DNA of 64,000 nt from Acanthamoeba castellanii str. Neff (lineage: Eukaryota > Discosea > Longamoebia > Acanthamoebidae). Of the stretch, positions 42,451 to 55,600 are shown in pieces; position 1 is the first letter of the stretch, and each line of letters opens with the position of its first letter. The DNA is taken from contig NW_004457271.1 in the NCBI RefSeq assembly GCF_000313135.1, forward strand, positions 97,836-161,835, in the 5' to 3' direction. A program made the position numbers and the translations under genes. The notes under the pieces were generated by a model that was not told where the DNA came from, made no database searches, and was given only the letters and a program-made list of their open reading frames with translations.

Positions 42451-44269
42451 TCAGAGCAGGTCGTAGAAGTAGTCGAGGCCCTGACCGATCTCCCATATCG
42501 AGATGCCCACACCCAAGCTTCGCGCCAGCTCCAACTTGTCGTGTACCGACTGCGTGGTACCCGGACCAATGTTAAAATTGCACCACGATACACACACGCA
42601 CGCGAAACAAGCTGAAGACGAAGAACACGAATAGAAGAGGAACCTTGAGCGTTGGGTAGAAGACAGTGTGCTCCTCCTCGCCCTTCTTGTAAGTGAAGGA
42701 GTGCTCATGGTGCGCAGCGTGCCACACAAGCTTGGGCTTGTAGGAAGTCAGCATCTTGATGTAGCGCGACCCGATGACGGCCTCTGCATTCTGTGGCTGC
42801 CAATACTGTGTGTGTGTGTGTGTGTTCACGATCGTTGAGTGCTACGTCACGCCGCCATGTAAGATCCGGGACCCAGGAGTACCTCGTAGCCGTAGAAATT
42901 GATGCCCATGAGGATCTTGTGGCCCAGCTGGTTGCCGCTGGTCCGGTGGTCCGGTGGCAGCAGTCGGAGCACGTTTTGCGTCACCCACGACAGCGGCGCG
43001 GTCGGGCCAGGCCTGGTCAAACAGCCAACAGCCAACGTCATCATCGACAACAAGAAGTGTGCGCGAGCGTGCAGCGGTAATGACGAAGGAGAGTAAACTC
43101 ACCGTTGCGGGTTGGAATAGTCGTAGGTCATGAGTGAGAATCCGTCAATGTACTCAGCCAACCACACGAAAACTGACGACGTCAAGCTGTTCGCATTCGG
43201 GTTGCCCTTTTCCGACTGTCGTGTCGTTGGTCGTGTGTGTGTGTGTGGTGGTGGTGGTGGTGGTGGTGGTGGTGGTGGTGGTGGTGGTGGTGGTGGTTAG
43301 CGATTGTCCTAGGATGCGGTAAGCAGGCTGTGGGAAAAAGTAGGCTTGCATACCGGAATGACCAGAATGATCTTCTTGTTCAGCTCATGCAACTCGTTGG
43401 CCAGGCCGATGATGAACGGCGAGATCTGAGTGTTGAGCACGAAGTTGTGCTCCAACACAAGACCATCGAAGTTTTGGGCTCTGGCGAGGTCAGCAGCAAA
43501 ACAAAGGCAACACCTAAATGAGTTCGTGTGTGGTGGTGCGTGTGCGTGTGCGGTTTGGTGTCGGTGCGGGAGCACGTACACGCACTCCCTGACGAGCAGG
43601 GCGATGAGTTGGTTGATGAGGGTCTGCTCGGCGAAGAGATGCTGGTAGTCTTCGAGCAGCCAGCCGTGGAACATGAACCGCGGTACAATGAGCGGAGCGG
43701 TTGCGTTCTCCACAACGTTGCGCACGTCCTTCAGCCAGCCCTGGTCGACGTCGTGCCGTCCGGTGAGCTGCACCTTCGACTCGCCGCGGTCGTCTGGTGC
43801 ACAGTGCAGGTTAGCAAGCAGGCTCTACACTTGCCACAAAATGATCGTCATCATCGGCTCAGTAAGAAGCGTTGGCCGTACACTTGATCTGATACCAGAC
43901 AGGCGACACGTAGGTGAACTTGGAGTTGAAGACCTTGGCCATATCGTATCCGTGTGAGTTCCTGATGGGGAAAAAACAGTGTGATGGTGAATCGCCCGAT
44001 TTTCATTCATTCCATTGAATGAGGAAATGGGAGTGTTACCAGGGGGTGACATAAACGAGGGTGGGGTTCTCAAAGTTCTTCACGGAGGCTTGTTCAGTGC
44101 TGTACTTCTTGTGCTGGTTGACGATGCTCTTAGCCGTAGGATTCTCCTTCACCAATTTGCGCTCCATCACTGTGCCAACCTTAGGCGTTACCGTAACGCC
44201 AGCGGCACACACCACCATCGCTGCGCACACACATGCCAGAAGCAAAAACCTCACCAGTCGCGCTTCCAT
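42451..44269 (-). CDS. CHID1: Chitinase-domain-containing protein 1 (CHID1, GH18-like)
   Basis: CHID1 is a secreted or lysosomal GH18-fold protein that binds saccharides. The start chosen at 44269 gives the signal peptide [20 protein letters not shown]; an in-frame ATG at 44323 would bury it. Blocks match animal CHID1 in order: [110 protein letters not shown] and the C-terminus [18 protein letters not shown]. The canonical chitinase catalytic DxxDxDxE motif is not present in this form, as in CHID1 generally, so hydrolysis is doubtful. An intron contains (GGT)17. Confidence 0.93.
43247..43297. repeat. (GGT)17 microsatellite
   Basis: Seventeen pure GGT units lie in a CHID1 intron, preceded by a short GT run. 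Confidence 0.95.
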
Positions 44270-44676
44270 CTTCGCCAGCGAGCAGAACAGAAAGACTGCG
44301 CTGACACTGACGTCATCACACACCTTTTTCCAACGCCTTTTCCTGAGAACTTTTCTTTTCTTTCTACCTGCTTGCCACCAGTCTCATACGAGCGTCGTGG
44401 CCTTCCGCACTTCCCGTTACAGGAGAACGTCAACCGTGGTGCTGCTCCATCATGCCCAGCGGGTACCGCTCACCATTGGCCGAAGACGAGTTTTACAAAA
44501 ACTAAGAATATTTACGGAAGAATTGGTCTGGCCTTTTCCTCTTGGGTCCCTTCATAAGCGCAGCTCGATCCAGCCAACACCCCACATACTCTCTTGTCCA
44601 ACAACAAGACCAGCCATCTGGCCTTAGCAACTGTGCAAGTAAGAAAGTGTTCTGAACCAGAGAACCACCAACAAAC
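44270..44676. other. Divergent promoter region between CHID1 and the E2-F-box gene
   Basis: This 407-bp spacer lies between two outward-facing genes. No further gene or clear motif is recognised. Confidence 0.6.
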
Positions 44677-47371
44677 ATGCAGGCACCTTCCCCCTCACCA
44701 CGGTCGGCAACTTGCGCTAGAGCCGTGGAAAGGCTGATGAGGGACCTGCACGAGCTGCAGTCCGAGCCGTGTCGCACCGTGTGTGCCGCCCCGCTGGAGA
44801 ACAACATGCTCTGGTACCCTTCCTTCACCATCCTCTCAAAGGTCATTATGGCTCTTGGTGCCCACCACAATCGCCCCTCCCTCCCTGCCACCAGCTGGCA
44901 CGGCAACCTGCGTCCACTGTCGGGACCCTACGCGGGGGCGGTGCTGCACATCATCGTACGATGCCGCACAACTGCACGCGCAGATCGATTGACTGCTGAG
45001 TCACACAAACACAAACTAATCGAACCGCGTCCCTTGGCCAGATGGAGTTTGCAGAGGACTACCCCGCGAGTCCACCACAGGTGAAGCTGTGCCAAACCAT
45101 TCCGCACCCGAACGTGTTCGGGGACTACATCTGCCTGGACATGCTCAAGAGCTACACCGTCAGCCAACGCTACGCCGGGTGGTCGTCGGCCTACAGCGTG
45201 CAGTCGATCTTGCTGCAGCTGCAGGGGTTCCTGTTCGCCGAGAACATCCCGCAGGAGCACGGCGGCCCGATTAAGGCTTACTCCGGCGACAAGGTCGTGT
45301 CGGTGGCCCGCGCGTGGCTGGACAGCTTCGCCTGCGCCGCGTGCGGCCACACCAGCGCCCAGCCCCAGCCGCCCCTCCCCGAAGTCGATGCCTTCGTGCC
45401 CCCGACCGTCAGTACGAGGGCCGAGCAAGAGGCGAATGAAAAGGGGAAGGAGAGGGAAGAGGTGGTGGGCGGTAGCGATGGCGTCGTCGTCGACGACGGC
45501 GACGGCGACGAGGAAAAGGAATGTTGGTTGCTGGAGCTTCCGGCCGAGAGCTTGCTGCATATTCTACAGTACCTGCAGCACCGGAACGACCTGCTCGCGG
45601 CGGCCAACGCTAGCGCGGTGCTGGGTTCGATCGTCCGGGAGTACTGCCTGCTCGAGCGCCGGCAGAGCGTCATCTGCTTCCACTCCAAGCGCACGCACGA
45701 GGAGGACGTGCTCGGGGTGGGCATCTCGCTGGAGCACTTCCCCGGGCAGGCCCGGATCAAGGCCATCAACACATCGCTCGACGTGTTGTCCCTGCGGGCC
45801 TTCACTCAGGACCGCGTGCGGCTGTCGGTGTGGAAGGAACCGTTCCGCCTGTTCCTGCCGCTGGTGATCGGGCCGGACCACTTCGGCCGCGCCCGGGAAC
45901 ACATACTGGATACTCTGTCCCGGATCGAGAACGAGGGCGGCGGCTTCACCGGCCGCTTGCCGCAGTGGACGCGCGACCCGATCGATCAGGCGCGCATGCT
46001 GCTCGCGGTCCTGCCCAAGCTCATGAACTCGTTCGTCGTGTCGCTCATGAACAACAACAGCAACTGCTCCACAGCGAGAGGGTTCGGGCCTCGCACCAAC
46101 AACTCGCAGGTGCTCTCCGAGCGGGCGCTCGAAGGCTACTGCTCCTTCCACCACATGCTGCTCACCTTTGGTACGCCGATCGCACACATCTTTGTCGCTG
46201 GGCAGTCGAGTCGCCGTACTAAACTGTGATCATTCCAATCACATGGCTGCAGCGAGGGAAAACCCAGAGGTGGAGCGTATGGCCAACGAGGCGGTGGACA
46301 AGTTCCTGGCCAGCCCCGCGTTTCGGTCGAAGGCGCACACGCCCGACCTGGGCGAGTGGCTGGTCAACCTCACGCTCTCCACGGCCGGCTGGGAGGGCGT
46401 GGCCGAGCAGTTCCTGGGCGAGCTGTTCGTGCGCAACGTGCGCTGGATACTGCAGGACGCGCCGCACCTGGCCCACATCCACACCGGACGCGGCGGCGGG
46501 CAGTCGGCGCTCATGATCGACGATTCGTTCACGTGCACCCTCGTGAGCCGTCGCCTGGTCATGTTCCAGGTCTACTTCCTCAAGAACATCGGGCGGCCCA
46601 ACAACCAAAGTACGTCGTCGTCACCAGCATCTTCATCTCTGCAGCTGAAGAAGGAGCTAACGAACAACAACCACTACAGGTTGGCGGGACAGCCTCACGA
46701 CGTATCATCGGACCATGGGCCGCCCCACGCACTCTATGAAGGCGCACCTGCACGCGGCCTCGAAGGCGATCATGGCCGTCGCCTCGTGGGAGTACGTCTT
46801 CGCTCTGGACACCGACTCGTTGACGCCTTGTCTGATTTGCACTCGTCGCTTACTTACCTCTGGCTTGTGTGCCCACAGCGAGTACTTTGATCGCATCTGG
46901 ATGCCGCGGATGTCTGGGCCGCAGCTCACGGCGCGACTGGGCTCGGCCATCGCAGAGAGCGCCGCTCGCAACTACCATCGCACACCGCGCTCGTTCGGTG
47001 TGCCGAGCGCTCTCCGCACGTCGTCGTCGACCGACACCCCGCGGTTCCTCCACCAACAGGCCGCAAGCGACGTCTCGCCGGGCTCGTCGTCCACCGCCAG
47101 CTCCAGCTCCAGCCCTGCTGGCGACCGCCCCTTGCTCGCCCACAGGCCTGGGCGTCGCGCCCGCGACGAGCGCGACGATGACAGACACAGGCCGGCCAAG
47201 CGGCACCGGCGAAGCGATAGTCGTGACCGCAGCCGCAGCCGCAGCCGAGGAAGGGACCGGTACCACCGCGATCATCGCCAAGGCCGCCATGACCCCAGCT
47301 ACGGACTCGACCGGGAGCTGGGGAGCAGGAGGCGCGACGACCGCAGCCGCGAGAGGCGTAGGCACCACTAA
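44677..47371 (+). CDS. E2 ubiquitin-conjugating domain fused to an F-box, a novel C-terminal region and an RS-like tail
   Basis: The start at 44677 gives ARAVERLMRDLHELQSEP, the first E2 helix, then APLENNML. After introns come GPYAGAVLHII, MEFAEDYPASPPQVKL, HPNVFGDYICLDML with the catalytic Cys, and YSVQSILLQLQGFL, so the E2 fold is complete. One long exon continues with an F-box (LELPAESLLHILQYLQHRND), then ~350 residues I do not recognise, including VLGVGISLEHFPGQARIKAI and LWKEP-type strands. Later exons read SPAFRSKAHTPDLGEWLVNL and WRDSLTTYHRTMGRPTHSM. The last exon ends in Arg/Ser/Asp/His repeats (RDRSRSRSRGRDRYHRDHR) and stops at 47371. An E2 physically joined to an F-box could bring substrate choice and ubiquitin transfer together (inference). 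Confidence 0.82.
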
Positions 47372-47529
47372 ATTGGGGCCTCGTCGTTGGCGCTCAGTGT
47401 TGCAGTGAGCATTACCAAACAAAAGAGGTTTCGTTATTGTGACAAGAGGGTGATGGCTGTAGTAGTGGTTTAGGGGTAAGTCACCAATTTCAAACTTGTT
47501 TGGGAGGTACCAAAACGTAAGGTCGCGCT

Positions 47530-49461
47530 CTACCTTCGATGGTGCGGCGGCCGGAGGAGTCGCTCCCACTCGAGGGACGAGGGACGAGCAGCGAGCAGCA
47601 GGTCCGGCGGAATGGCGGAGGCCCCGGGAGTGCCCTCGGGCACAATACACGAGTCCCAGCCTTGCCTGTGAAAACGTCAGCTCGCGTGTGAGAAGACATC
47701 TGGTGTCGGAGGTGAAGATGGAAGATTGAAAGCGAAGCGGCCGGTACCTGATGGCTTCCAGCTCCTCTGGGCTTCGCGATGCTTGCTGTTTGTAGGTTGG
47801 GGCGTAGTTGGCCTTGGCTGGCGCCGGCGAAGCTGCGGCAACCTCGGTCTTTCGCTTCTTTCGCTTCCGTCTGTTCGTGTCGCCGAGCTCCTTGCCTTTC
47901 TCCTTGGCCGGCCTCACTCCTCTTCCGCCCTCTACTTCGATGTCATACTCTTCCTCTTGTTTCCTGCTCGGTGAAGCCACGCTGGCCACGACCGGCGCTT
48001 CTTCTCCAACGCTTTTGCCGTGAGCGTCAGCTCGTACGGTTTCGCCTTCTCCCTTCCCTTGCTCCTCTGCGTCGGCTTGTCGTCGCTCCTTCTTCTCGTC
48101 CTGAGCGCGCTTGACCTCTTCAAAGTATGTAATCGGCTCGGTGACCCCTGGAAACGACACACAGAACGCACATATCAGAAACCTGTTGAACAATCACCGA
48201 CTACGGTACCCCCAGGGGGGCGACGAGATACGCTACCCTGCTTCAGCCTTCGTATTCGAAGCAGGACCTCGAGACGTGCGGCGATTTGGGCCTTGTAATC
48301 GAGCTCTCTGGCGCGCTTCCTCTTCTGTCGACCCTCGATTCGGTCGGCCACCTGCTTCTTCCTGGCCTGATGATGACGACGGTGAGGAGGAGGAAGAAGA
48401 AGGCAACGTGTGTCAGTGTTGTTAACACGAAGGATCAGAGGTGACGGCGGGAGTAGATCATACCGCGACTTCGGCGAGATGGATGGCCTCCTGCCGGGCG
48501 CGTATCTCCTCGGCGGTGCGTTCGATTTCCGCCTTGGAGGGCGCTGCCGCCTGCTCCTGCCGACGCTTCTCCTTCTTGCGTTTCTGCCAGCGCTGCCAGA
48601 AGCGAACGACACGGCGAAAAGAAGAAGGACTTAGTGTCGTGACCACAACAGCGCATTGAGCAAAGTCGTGCGCCCTACCTTGTTACGCTGGGTTTTGAGC
48701 GTACGGTTCTTGAAGCGGGTGTAGGCCTCCTCGTCCTCGAACACCGACATGAGCTGGGCTAGCGCGGCCTCCTTAGCGCTGATGTCTTGAGGCTAGTCAA
48801 GGAAGTGGTCGGACTCGGAACGTGAGAAAGCACTCACTACACGCGTGCGCAAGCACGATCGTGTGGTGTGTGGTGTGTGGGTGTGTGTGGGTGGGAAGTG
48901 CCGGTGTACGACGGCAGCAGAGGGTGAAAAGGATACCTCGGTGGCATGCTTGATGGTGTCCAGCAGCACTGCCACCTCGCGCAGGCGCGCTTTCACGTCC
49001 GCAGTGCGCCATGAGAATTGGGGAGAGGCCTGCTGGGCTCCACTCGCAGTGCTTTGGTCCGCGTCCCTGTTCCTCTGCATCCACATCTCGAGCCATGCAT
49101 CTCTCACAACACCTGCATCCATCCAACTGATGAGTTCGCGCTTACTCCAATCTCGCTTCATCGGGCAAGCGTAGGAAAACCTTGTGCCATCTTGGGAGGC
49201 GTTACAGGGACGTAGACGGGCGGTGTTAGTGCTGGGACGAAGGTGGGAGGCAGCCCTCCGTTCCAGGGCATGGCGGAGCGAAGATGCGGGGGCGGCAACG
49301 GGGACGAATCTTTGCTCATGCGGGAATGGAAATGGCGTGATTGGAGGTGCATAGGAGGGATATCCCATCGGCGGGGCGAAGCGGAAGTGGGGCTGGAGTG
49401 GACCGCGCGTAGGGGGGGAGGGCAGAAGGCCCTGTCCTTGCGAGCTTGTTGGGCCATACAT
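47530..49461 (-). CDS. PDCD7: PDCD7 / U11-59K-like protein of the minor (U12) spliceosome
   Basis: U11-59K is part of the U11/U12 di-snRNP that recognises U12-type introns. The start ATG 49461 leads a Pro-rich N-terminus (FRFAPPMGYPSYAPPITPF), followed by DWSKRELISWMDAGVV and a long basic helical region with RWQKRKKEKRRQEQAAAP, ARKKQVADRIEGRQKRKRAR and LEVLLRIRRLKQ, which matches the family's coiled region. The diagnostic C-terminus is recovered by splicing GTACCG...TTCACAG: RQGWDSCIVPEGTPGASAIP then PSSLEWERLL, matching the family pattern of Trp-Asp-x-Tyr/Cys-Leu/Ile-Val-Pro, Ile-Pro and a terminal Trp. The stop is at 47530. The gene converges with the E2-F-box gene. Confidence 0.72.
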
Positions 49462-49664
49462 CTTTACATTTACCAATTTTCTTGTAAATTTTGTGTTTCG
49501 TTTTACTCAATTTTTTGGCGGTGATCTGAGGTTAATTTTTGTGTCGGCAGCAAAAGGGACGAATAAAGGGAAAAAGGACCTGCTCACTTCATTTCATTCA
49601 TTTAATTGTCGGCTGTGTGCTCGTTTGGCCCACGATCTTACCAAAAGGGCTGGTTAGGCTCGAG

Positions 49665-52600
49665 ATGGAGGCTCACGCACTACCTCTTGTGGTACCTTCC
49701 GTTATATTAACTGAACGAATCAAATCAAATCCACACACTTTGTCGGGGTGGTTGTTGACCGTTTTTTTTTGTTTTTCGTTTATTTCGTTTTCATTTTTGG
49801 TGCTAACCCCCTTTTCTCCCTCTGTCGCTTTCGTTCTTTTGTCGTCGCGCTGCGCTCGACACTTAGGTGCCGGGCACGCTGCACAAGGACCAGAAGAAGG
49901 GTCGCACGCTGCGTGGAAAGAGCGGCAAGCACCTGTGGTTCCAAAAACAGGGTGGGAAAGTCTATTACGCCACCAAGAACAACGGCGGCGAGATCGGCGA
50001 GTCGAACGCCAAGGGCTTCATTCCATGCGCGGGTATCCTTCGCATGTTCGAGCTGACCGAAGAGACAGCCGTCGCGCCCGCCACCGCTCCAACGGGCGAC
50101 ACCGCCACCGCAGCAGCAACGCATGCGCACCAGGTCGAGCTGCTCACCACCGAGGGCCGCATCGTGCTGACCTTCGCCTCGAAGGACGCCGCAGGAGCGT
50201 GGATGGCCGCGGTGCAGAGTGAGATGCAGCAGCGGTCGCTGAGCGACCCGCGACGCAAGTTCACGATCGAAGACGTGCGCATGCCGGCCGCCAGCCTCGG
50301 CGGCGGCGGCAGTGATGACTGCTCGGGTGGTGCCGGCGCTGTGCCGCCTTCGCCGAGGAGCGCAGGCGGGACCAGAGGACACGACGACGACGACGACGAC
50401 GAAGAGGAAGCCCGCATGTCGAAGATCGGCAGCTTCATCCGCGGCAAGGCCCGACGCAAGCGCAGCTCGAGCGACAAGGAGAAGGGCAAAGATAACAACA
50501 ACGGCAACAGCAAGGGCAAGGACGGGCTGTCGGTGGAGGAGACCGAGCGACCCGCGGCCACGATTGCGTCGGGGACCTCTGAGGGCCGCAAGCGGCCGCC
50601 GCTCCCCTTCTCCTTCCGCAGCCGAGACGCGCGCGCGACGGTGGTGGTCCCGCCCCACAACAGGGAGAAGGGGGAGAGTGAGCAGGGCGGCGTCCAGGTG
50701 GTGTCGACCTTCTCGTCGCGCAACATCCCCATCGAGATCATGAACGCGCTCGCGGGCGTCAACAGCGGCGGCTCGACGCTCCCCGTCCCCCTGGTGTCGC
50801 CGGTGCGCAGCAGCAGCCCAACGGGCGAGGCCACGGGTGGCGAGGTGCTGTCCACGACGCCGCCGAAGGACGACGACGGCAAGATGAGGGCGCGCCATAT
50901 GACGATGGCGACCGACTCGCCCAAGCTGGTGCACGCCATTGCGCCCCACTCGCCGGCCACCATGTTCGCCCAGGTGGTCAAGGAAGGGGTACGTTGTCTT
51001 CTCTCTCGTGCCTCGCGGCTTGCTGCTTCGAAATTTCCCACATAGCCGCTAAATCTTACCATTAATTGTAATTAGCATGGATATTAACCGTAATATCTCT
51101 CAAATTGATCAATTTATCACCAGAGCACGAGCAAGGTGCTATTCCTGCCTGGCGAAGGTACGGTGGAGCTTCCATTGACAAATTAGCGCCTTTACACAGA
51201 GCAACAACTTTATTGCGAATTAATTTATTTTTTATTTTTTATTTTGCAGACTTGAAGGCCGGTATACGAAACGTGCTCGTCCTGCTGCGCGGAAGAGCCG
51301 AGACTGCACGCGAGGGGTCTCTCTACATCACAAACTATCGCCTCCTTTGGCGCAATCCATCGGTAACGGCACAACACACTCCAGCACGACACTGCACTTG
51401 CGTGGTCACTAATCGCGATTGGACACCGCAATCAGAATCGAAACGACATCCTGTCTATTCCCTTCCACTCCATCCGGGATAGCGAGGTGTCGGCCAACCA
51501 AGAATGCCTCTTTATCGAGTGCGCCGATTTCCGCAGCCTCGAAGTCTACTGCAAGGGACCTCAGGTCAGGCCTCCCCTTCTCACTGGCACCCAGCTGCGC
51601 TCTTGTCGCACATCTGCTGACGTCATAATTGTATTTATGTTATTTATTATTATTATTATTTCTAGGGCAAGGGCGTCCAGCCCGAGAAGCAGAGGCTTAT
51701 GCAGTACGAGGACCAGAAGACCCTCCGCCGGGAGCTTCGGTCGCATCTGTCGCACTTGAGCCTGGCCGAGCTGTTCGCCTTCCAGAACAAGGAGCGATTC
51801 CCTCTCGAAGCCGAGCTGGCCGGCTGGCCCATCTACGAGCCACGAACCGAGGCCCAGCGATGGCACCTCTCCATGGACCAGGTTCATCCACTTGTCGCCA
51901 CCGTGGCTTCTGGTGTTTGGCGCCAAACCGTAACGTCGTGTGCTGCTTGCTGATTTCTCTCGTCACTCACTCCCCACGCAGTGGCAATTGGTGGAGAACA
52001 CAAAGTTCAAGCTGAGCCCGTCGTACCCGCCACACATCATTCTTCCCTCATTCCTTAATAAGGTACACGACGCGTGACAAGACGCAAAAAACGAAACACA
52101 TATCGCGAATTCCTTTCCTTATCGTGGCTTCGACTCGTGGCGCGGTGGCGCCTGTGCAGAGATCCATCGCAAACGCCTTGGATAACTACGCCGAGCGGCG
52201 CATTGCGGCCCTCTGTTGGAAGGACCCCAACATCGACACCGCGCTCATTTTCCGTTCGGCCACGTCGAGCAAGTACACGCTCCTGTCTGACATCGCGCGG
52301 GTGCGGTCCCACCCGACCATTCACCTCTTCAACATCACCTTCTCGGCGACGGAAAAGAAGGGCGGCGTCGCCGGTGCGAGCGATTGGGAGGGGCTCGAGG
52401 TGAGCGACGAGACTGCTCCAGGTACGTGTGCGTGTGTGCGCGTGCGCGCGCGAAGGGTTGTTGCTAAGAGGCTCCCTCACTCCGCTCGTGTGACTAGTGG
52501 TCAAGGAAGAATTTCTGTGCAACGAAGATCACCTCAACGTGATCAACCTGGAGCTCCCGTCACCCGCGTCGGTGGGACTCAGCTTCGCCCGACTGAAGAA

Positions 52601-55600
52601 GGCCGTCAGCGAGCTCGCCTTCATCATCCCCAACGACCGAGAAAACTGGATTCCGGTGCGCAAGACTGCCCCCCCCCCAGCACTTCACCTCGCGCCCATG
52701 GTTTATTTATTTGCGGTGTGTTGGTGGCCGCTATCAACGACAGGCCTTGAAAGCCACGCGATGGCTGCACAACATGCGCCGGTTGCTCGAAGCTGTGGCC
52801 AAGGGCGTCTCCACCCTACAAATGCGCGAGCCGATCGTCGTGCAGAGCATCGACGGCAAGAACTGTGTGCCACAGATCACCTCTCTCATCCAGGTACCTG
52901 CCGATCTACTTATCTACCTACCTATCTTCCACCTTGCCAGGCCTTCATGTGCTGTGTGGCGTATATGTGTAAGCGCAATGTCTCACCTGGTGAGTGTTCT
53001 ATTTTTTTGCGGTACATTTGTAGCTGTGCGTTGATCCGTACTATCGAACATTCAAGGGCTTCAGCACCCTCGTCGAAAAAGAGTGGATCAGCTTCAGTAC
53101 GCGCCCATTCCCTGGGAACAGCTTCTTTCACAACACAACGTGCTGTGCGCACAGGCTTTGCATGCTCAGTACTGTGTTTGGTTTGCGTGGCACACAGCGC
53201 ATGACTTCGGCCAGGGTCGGAAGAAGCCGCACGGCAAGAAGGAGGCCAAGAAGAGCAAGGTCAGGGGGAACATGACCCACATCTTCGTGCAGTTCATGGA
53301 CGCCGTGTGGCAGCTCTGGAGCCAGTGCCCGCGCAGCTTTGAGGTACGCGCTCACGCCACTGTGATTCGTATCGGCTGCCTCATCGCTGACTCCTCCAAT
53401 CCAACTCCTCCACAGTTCTCCGAGAGTTACTTGCTGTTTATCTTGGACTCCCTATACAGGTACAATCTTCTCTTTTCTTCTCTTTGCTGCTTGAGCGAAG
53501 GGCAATGGCTGTGTACCAAGCGACTAACTGTGTGTACTTTCGTTCAGCGGCCGCTTCGGCACCTTTTTGGGAGACAACTTCTACAAGCGGCACAAGCACA
53601 AGCTCGTGCACAGCACGGTAAGAACGTGCCCCCCCCCTCTTCTAGCAGGCCTAGCAGTGACAACTTTATCTCCTGACCGAGAGTCTCACAACAACAGGTG
53701 TCGGTGTGGTCCTATCTGTATGCCAACCGTGCGAGCTACACCAACCCGCTCTACAGCGAAGCACACAGCCACCGCCACACGCTGGGCAAACCCATCACCA
53801 TCGCACCGCTGCTGGCACGCCCCCCTCCCGCCCGGCCCCTTCAAACTGGCCGCGTGGCCTGGCTGACCGAAATGAGTTTGTTGTCGACTCCACAGGCCAA
53901 GTTCTGGTCGTCCTACTTCCTGCAGTTTCAATGCCGTGATACGCTCAACCACGCTTCGCTCATCATCGACGCCACGTTTGGCCCGCGAGAAGAGCTTGGC
54001 CTGTCGATGGGGTCATCATCGTCCAGCGCCTCGTCGTCCGCTCCGGCGATCCAGGCCATCCGCTCGTCGTCACCCACGCTGCTCTCGCCCCTGCCCTCGC
54101 CCTCGCCCTCCTGGGCGTCGCCGATGACCGAGACCAGCGACACTCTGCTGTCGTTCACCGACTCCCCGCGCTCGAGCCAGAGCCCGCTCTCGCTCTCGAC
54201 CGCGTCCACCGACGAAGACTCCTCGGCGTCATCCGCATCATGGGCTGCTCAACAGACGGACTCGTCGTGCTCGCAGCGCGGCAGCGTGTCGGCACTCTCG
54301 TCGCAGACCTCGTCGGCGTCGTCGTCGCTGATCGTGCCCGCGCTCAACCTGGCGCGCAAGGGCCTGCACAGCATACCAGCCGAGCTGTCGGCCACGGACG
54401 ACCGCCGGTTCGGGCACATGACGGGGCTCAACCTGAGCAACAACATACTCAGCTACTTCTCGTTCCTGGTGGCCCACCTGCGCCAGCTCGAGGTGCTCAA
54501 CCTGTCGACCAACGAGTTCCGCGAGATCCCCGAGCTGCTGGCCCAGTCGTTCGTCGAGCTCACACGGCTCAGGGAACTGGACATCAGCCACAACAAGATC
54601 TATCGGCTGCCGGCCCAGCTGTCGCTGCTGACCAACCTGCAGCGGCTTGAGGCCAGCCACAATCGGCTGCTCTACACCCAGCAGGGCGACGAGGCCACCA
54701 GCGAGCGGCTGTGGGGCCTGTCGGGCGACGGCGGCGCGACGGCCACGCGGCACACGCTGGCCTCGTTCGACTTTGCGCCGCTGGCCGACTCGCTCGAGTA
54801 CCTGTCCATCTCCTACAACTCGCCGAAGGCCAAGCACGCGCCGAGCGGCGGCGGTGCGACGGCCAGCAGTCGCTGTTCGGCCTCGCTCGACCTCCACCTG
54901 TTCCCGCGGTCGCTGCTCGCGCTGACCCACCTGACGACCCTCAAGTTCCACGGCAACAACATCCCCTACCTGCCGCCCAACTTCTTCGCCACCTTCAAGC
55001 GCCTGCAGGACCTGGACATGGGCGACAACGCCATCACCATCCTGCCGTCGGGCCTCGGCGGGCTCCAGCTCACCTCGCTCAACATCAACAACATCGAGCT
55101 CAAAGAACTCATGCCCCAGGAGGTATTCCAGGTATGCACACATTCCATCACCGCCACACTGTGTATGCAATTAATTCCTCACCTCTTTATTTATATTTTG
55201 ATGGCAGCTGGATGGCACGCTGCGGGAGCTGCACGCGCAGGGCCTGCGACTGGTCAAACTGCCGCCGGGCTTCTCGGCGCTCACGGCGCTGGAGACGCTC
55301 GATTTGTCGAACAACGTGCTCAGCGCCTTCCCCGAGAGCCTCCTCACGCTCTCCAACCTGCAGTGCCTGACCCTCAACGGGAACAACCTCACCACGCTGC
55401 CCACCGGCATCAAGCACCTCAAGAATCTCGAGAAGCTCTACCTCAAGAAGAACGAACTCGTGTCCCTCGTGCCCGAGATCGGTACGAGCCACCACCACCA
55501 CCACCCCGCTTCACCTCTCGCCCATTGGGCAGAGACCTGATCAGATCGCATGCGATTGGCGCAACAGGTTTCTGCAAGGCGCTGGGTGTGCTGGATATCA

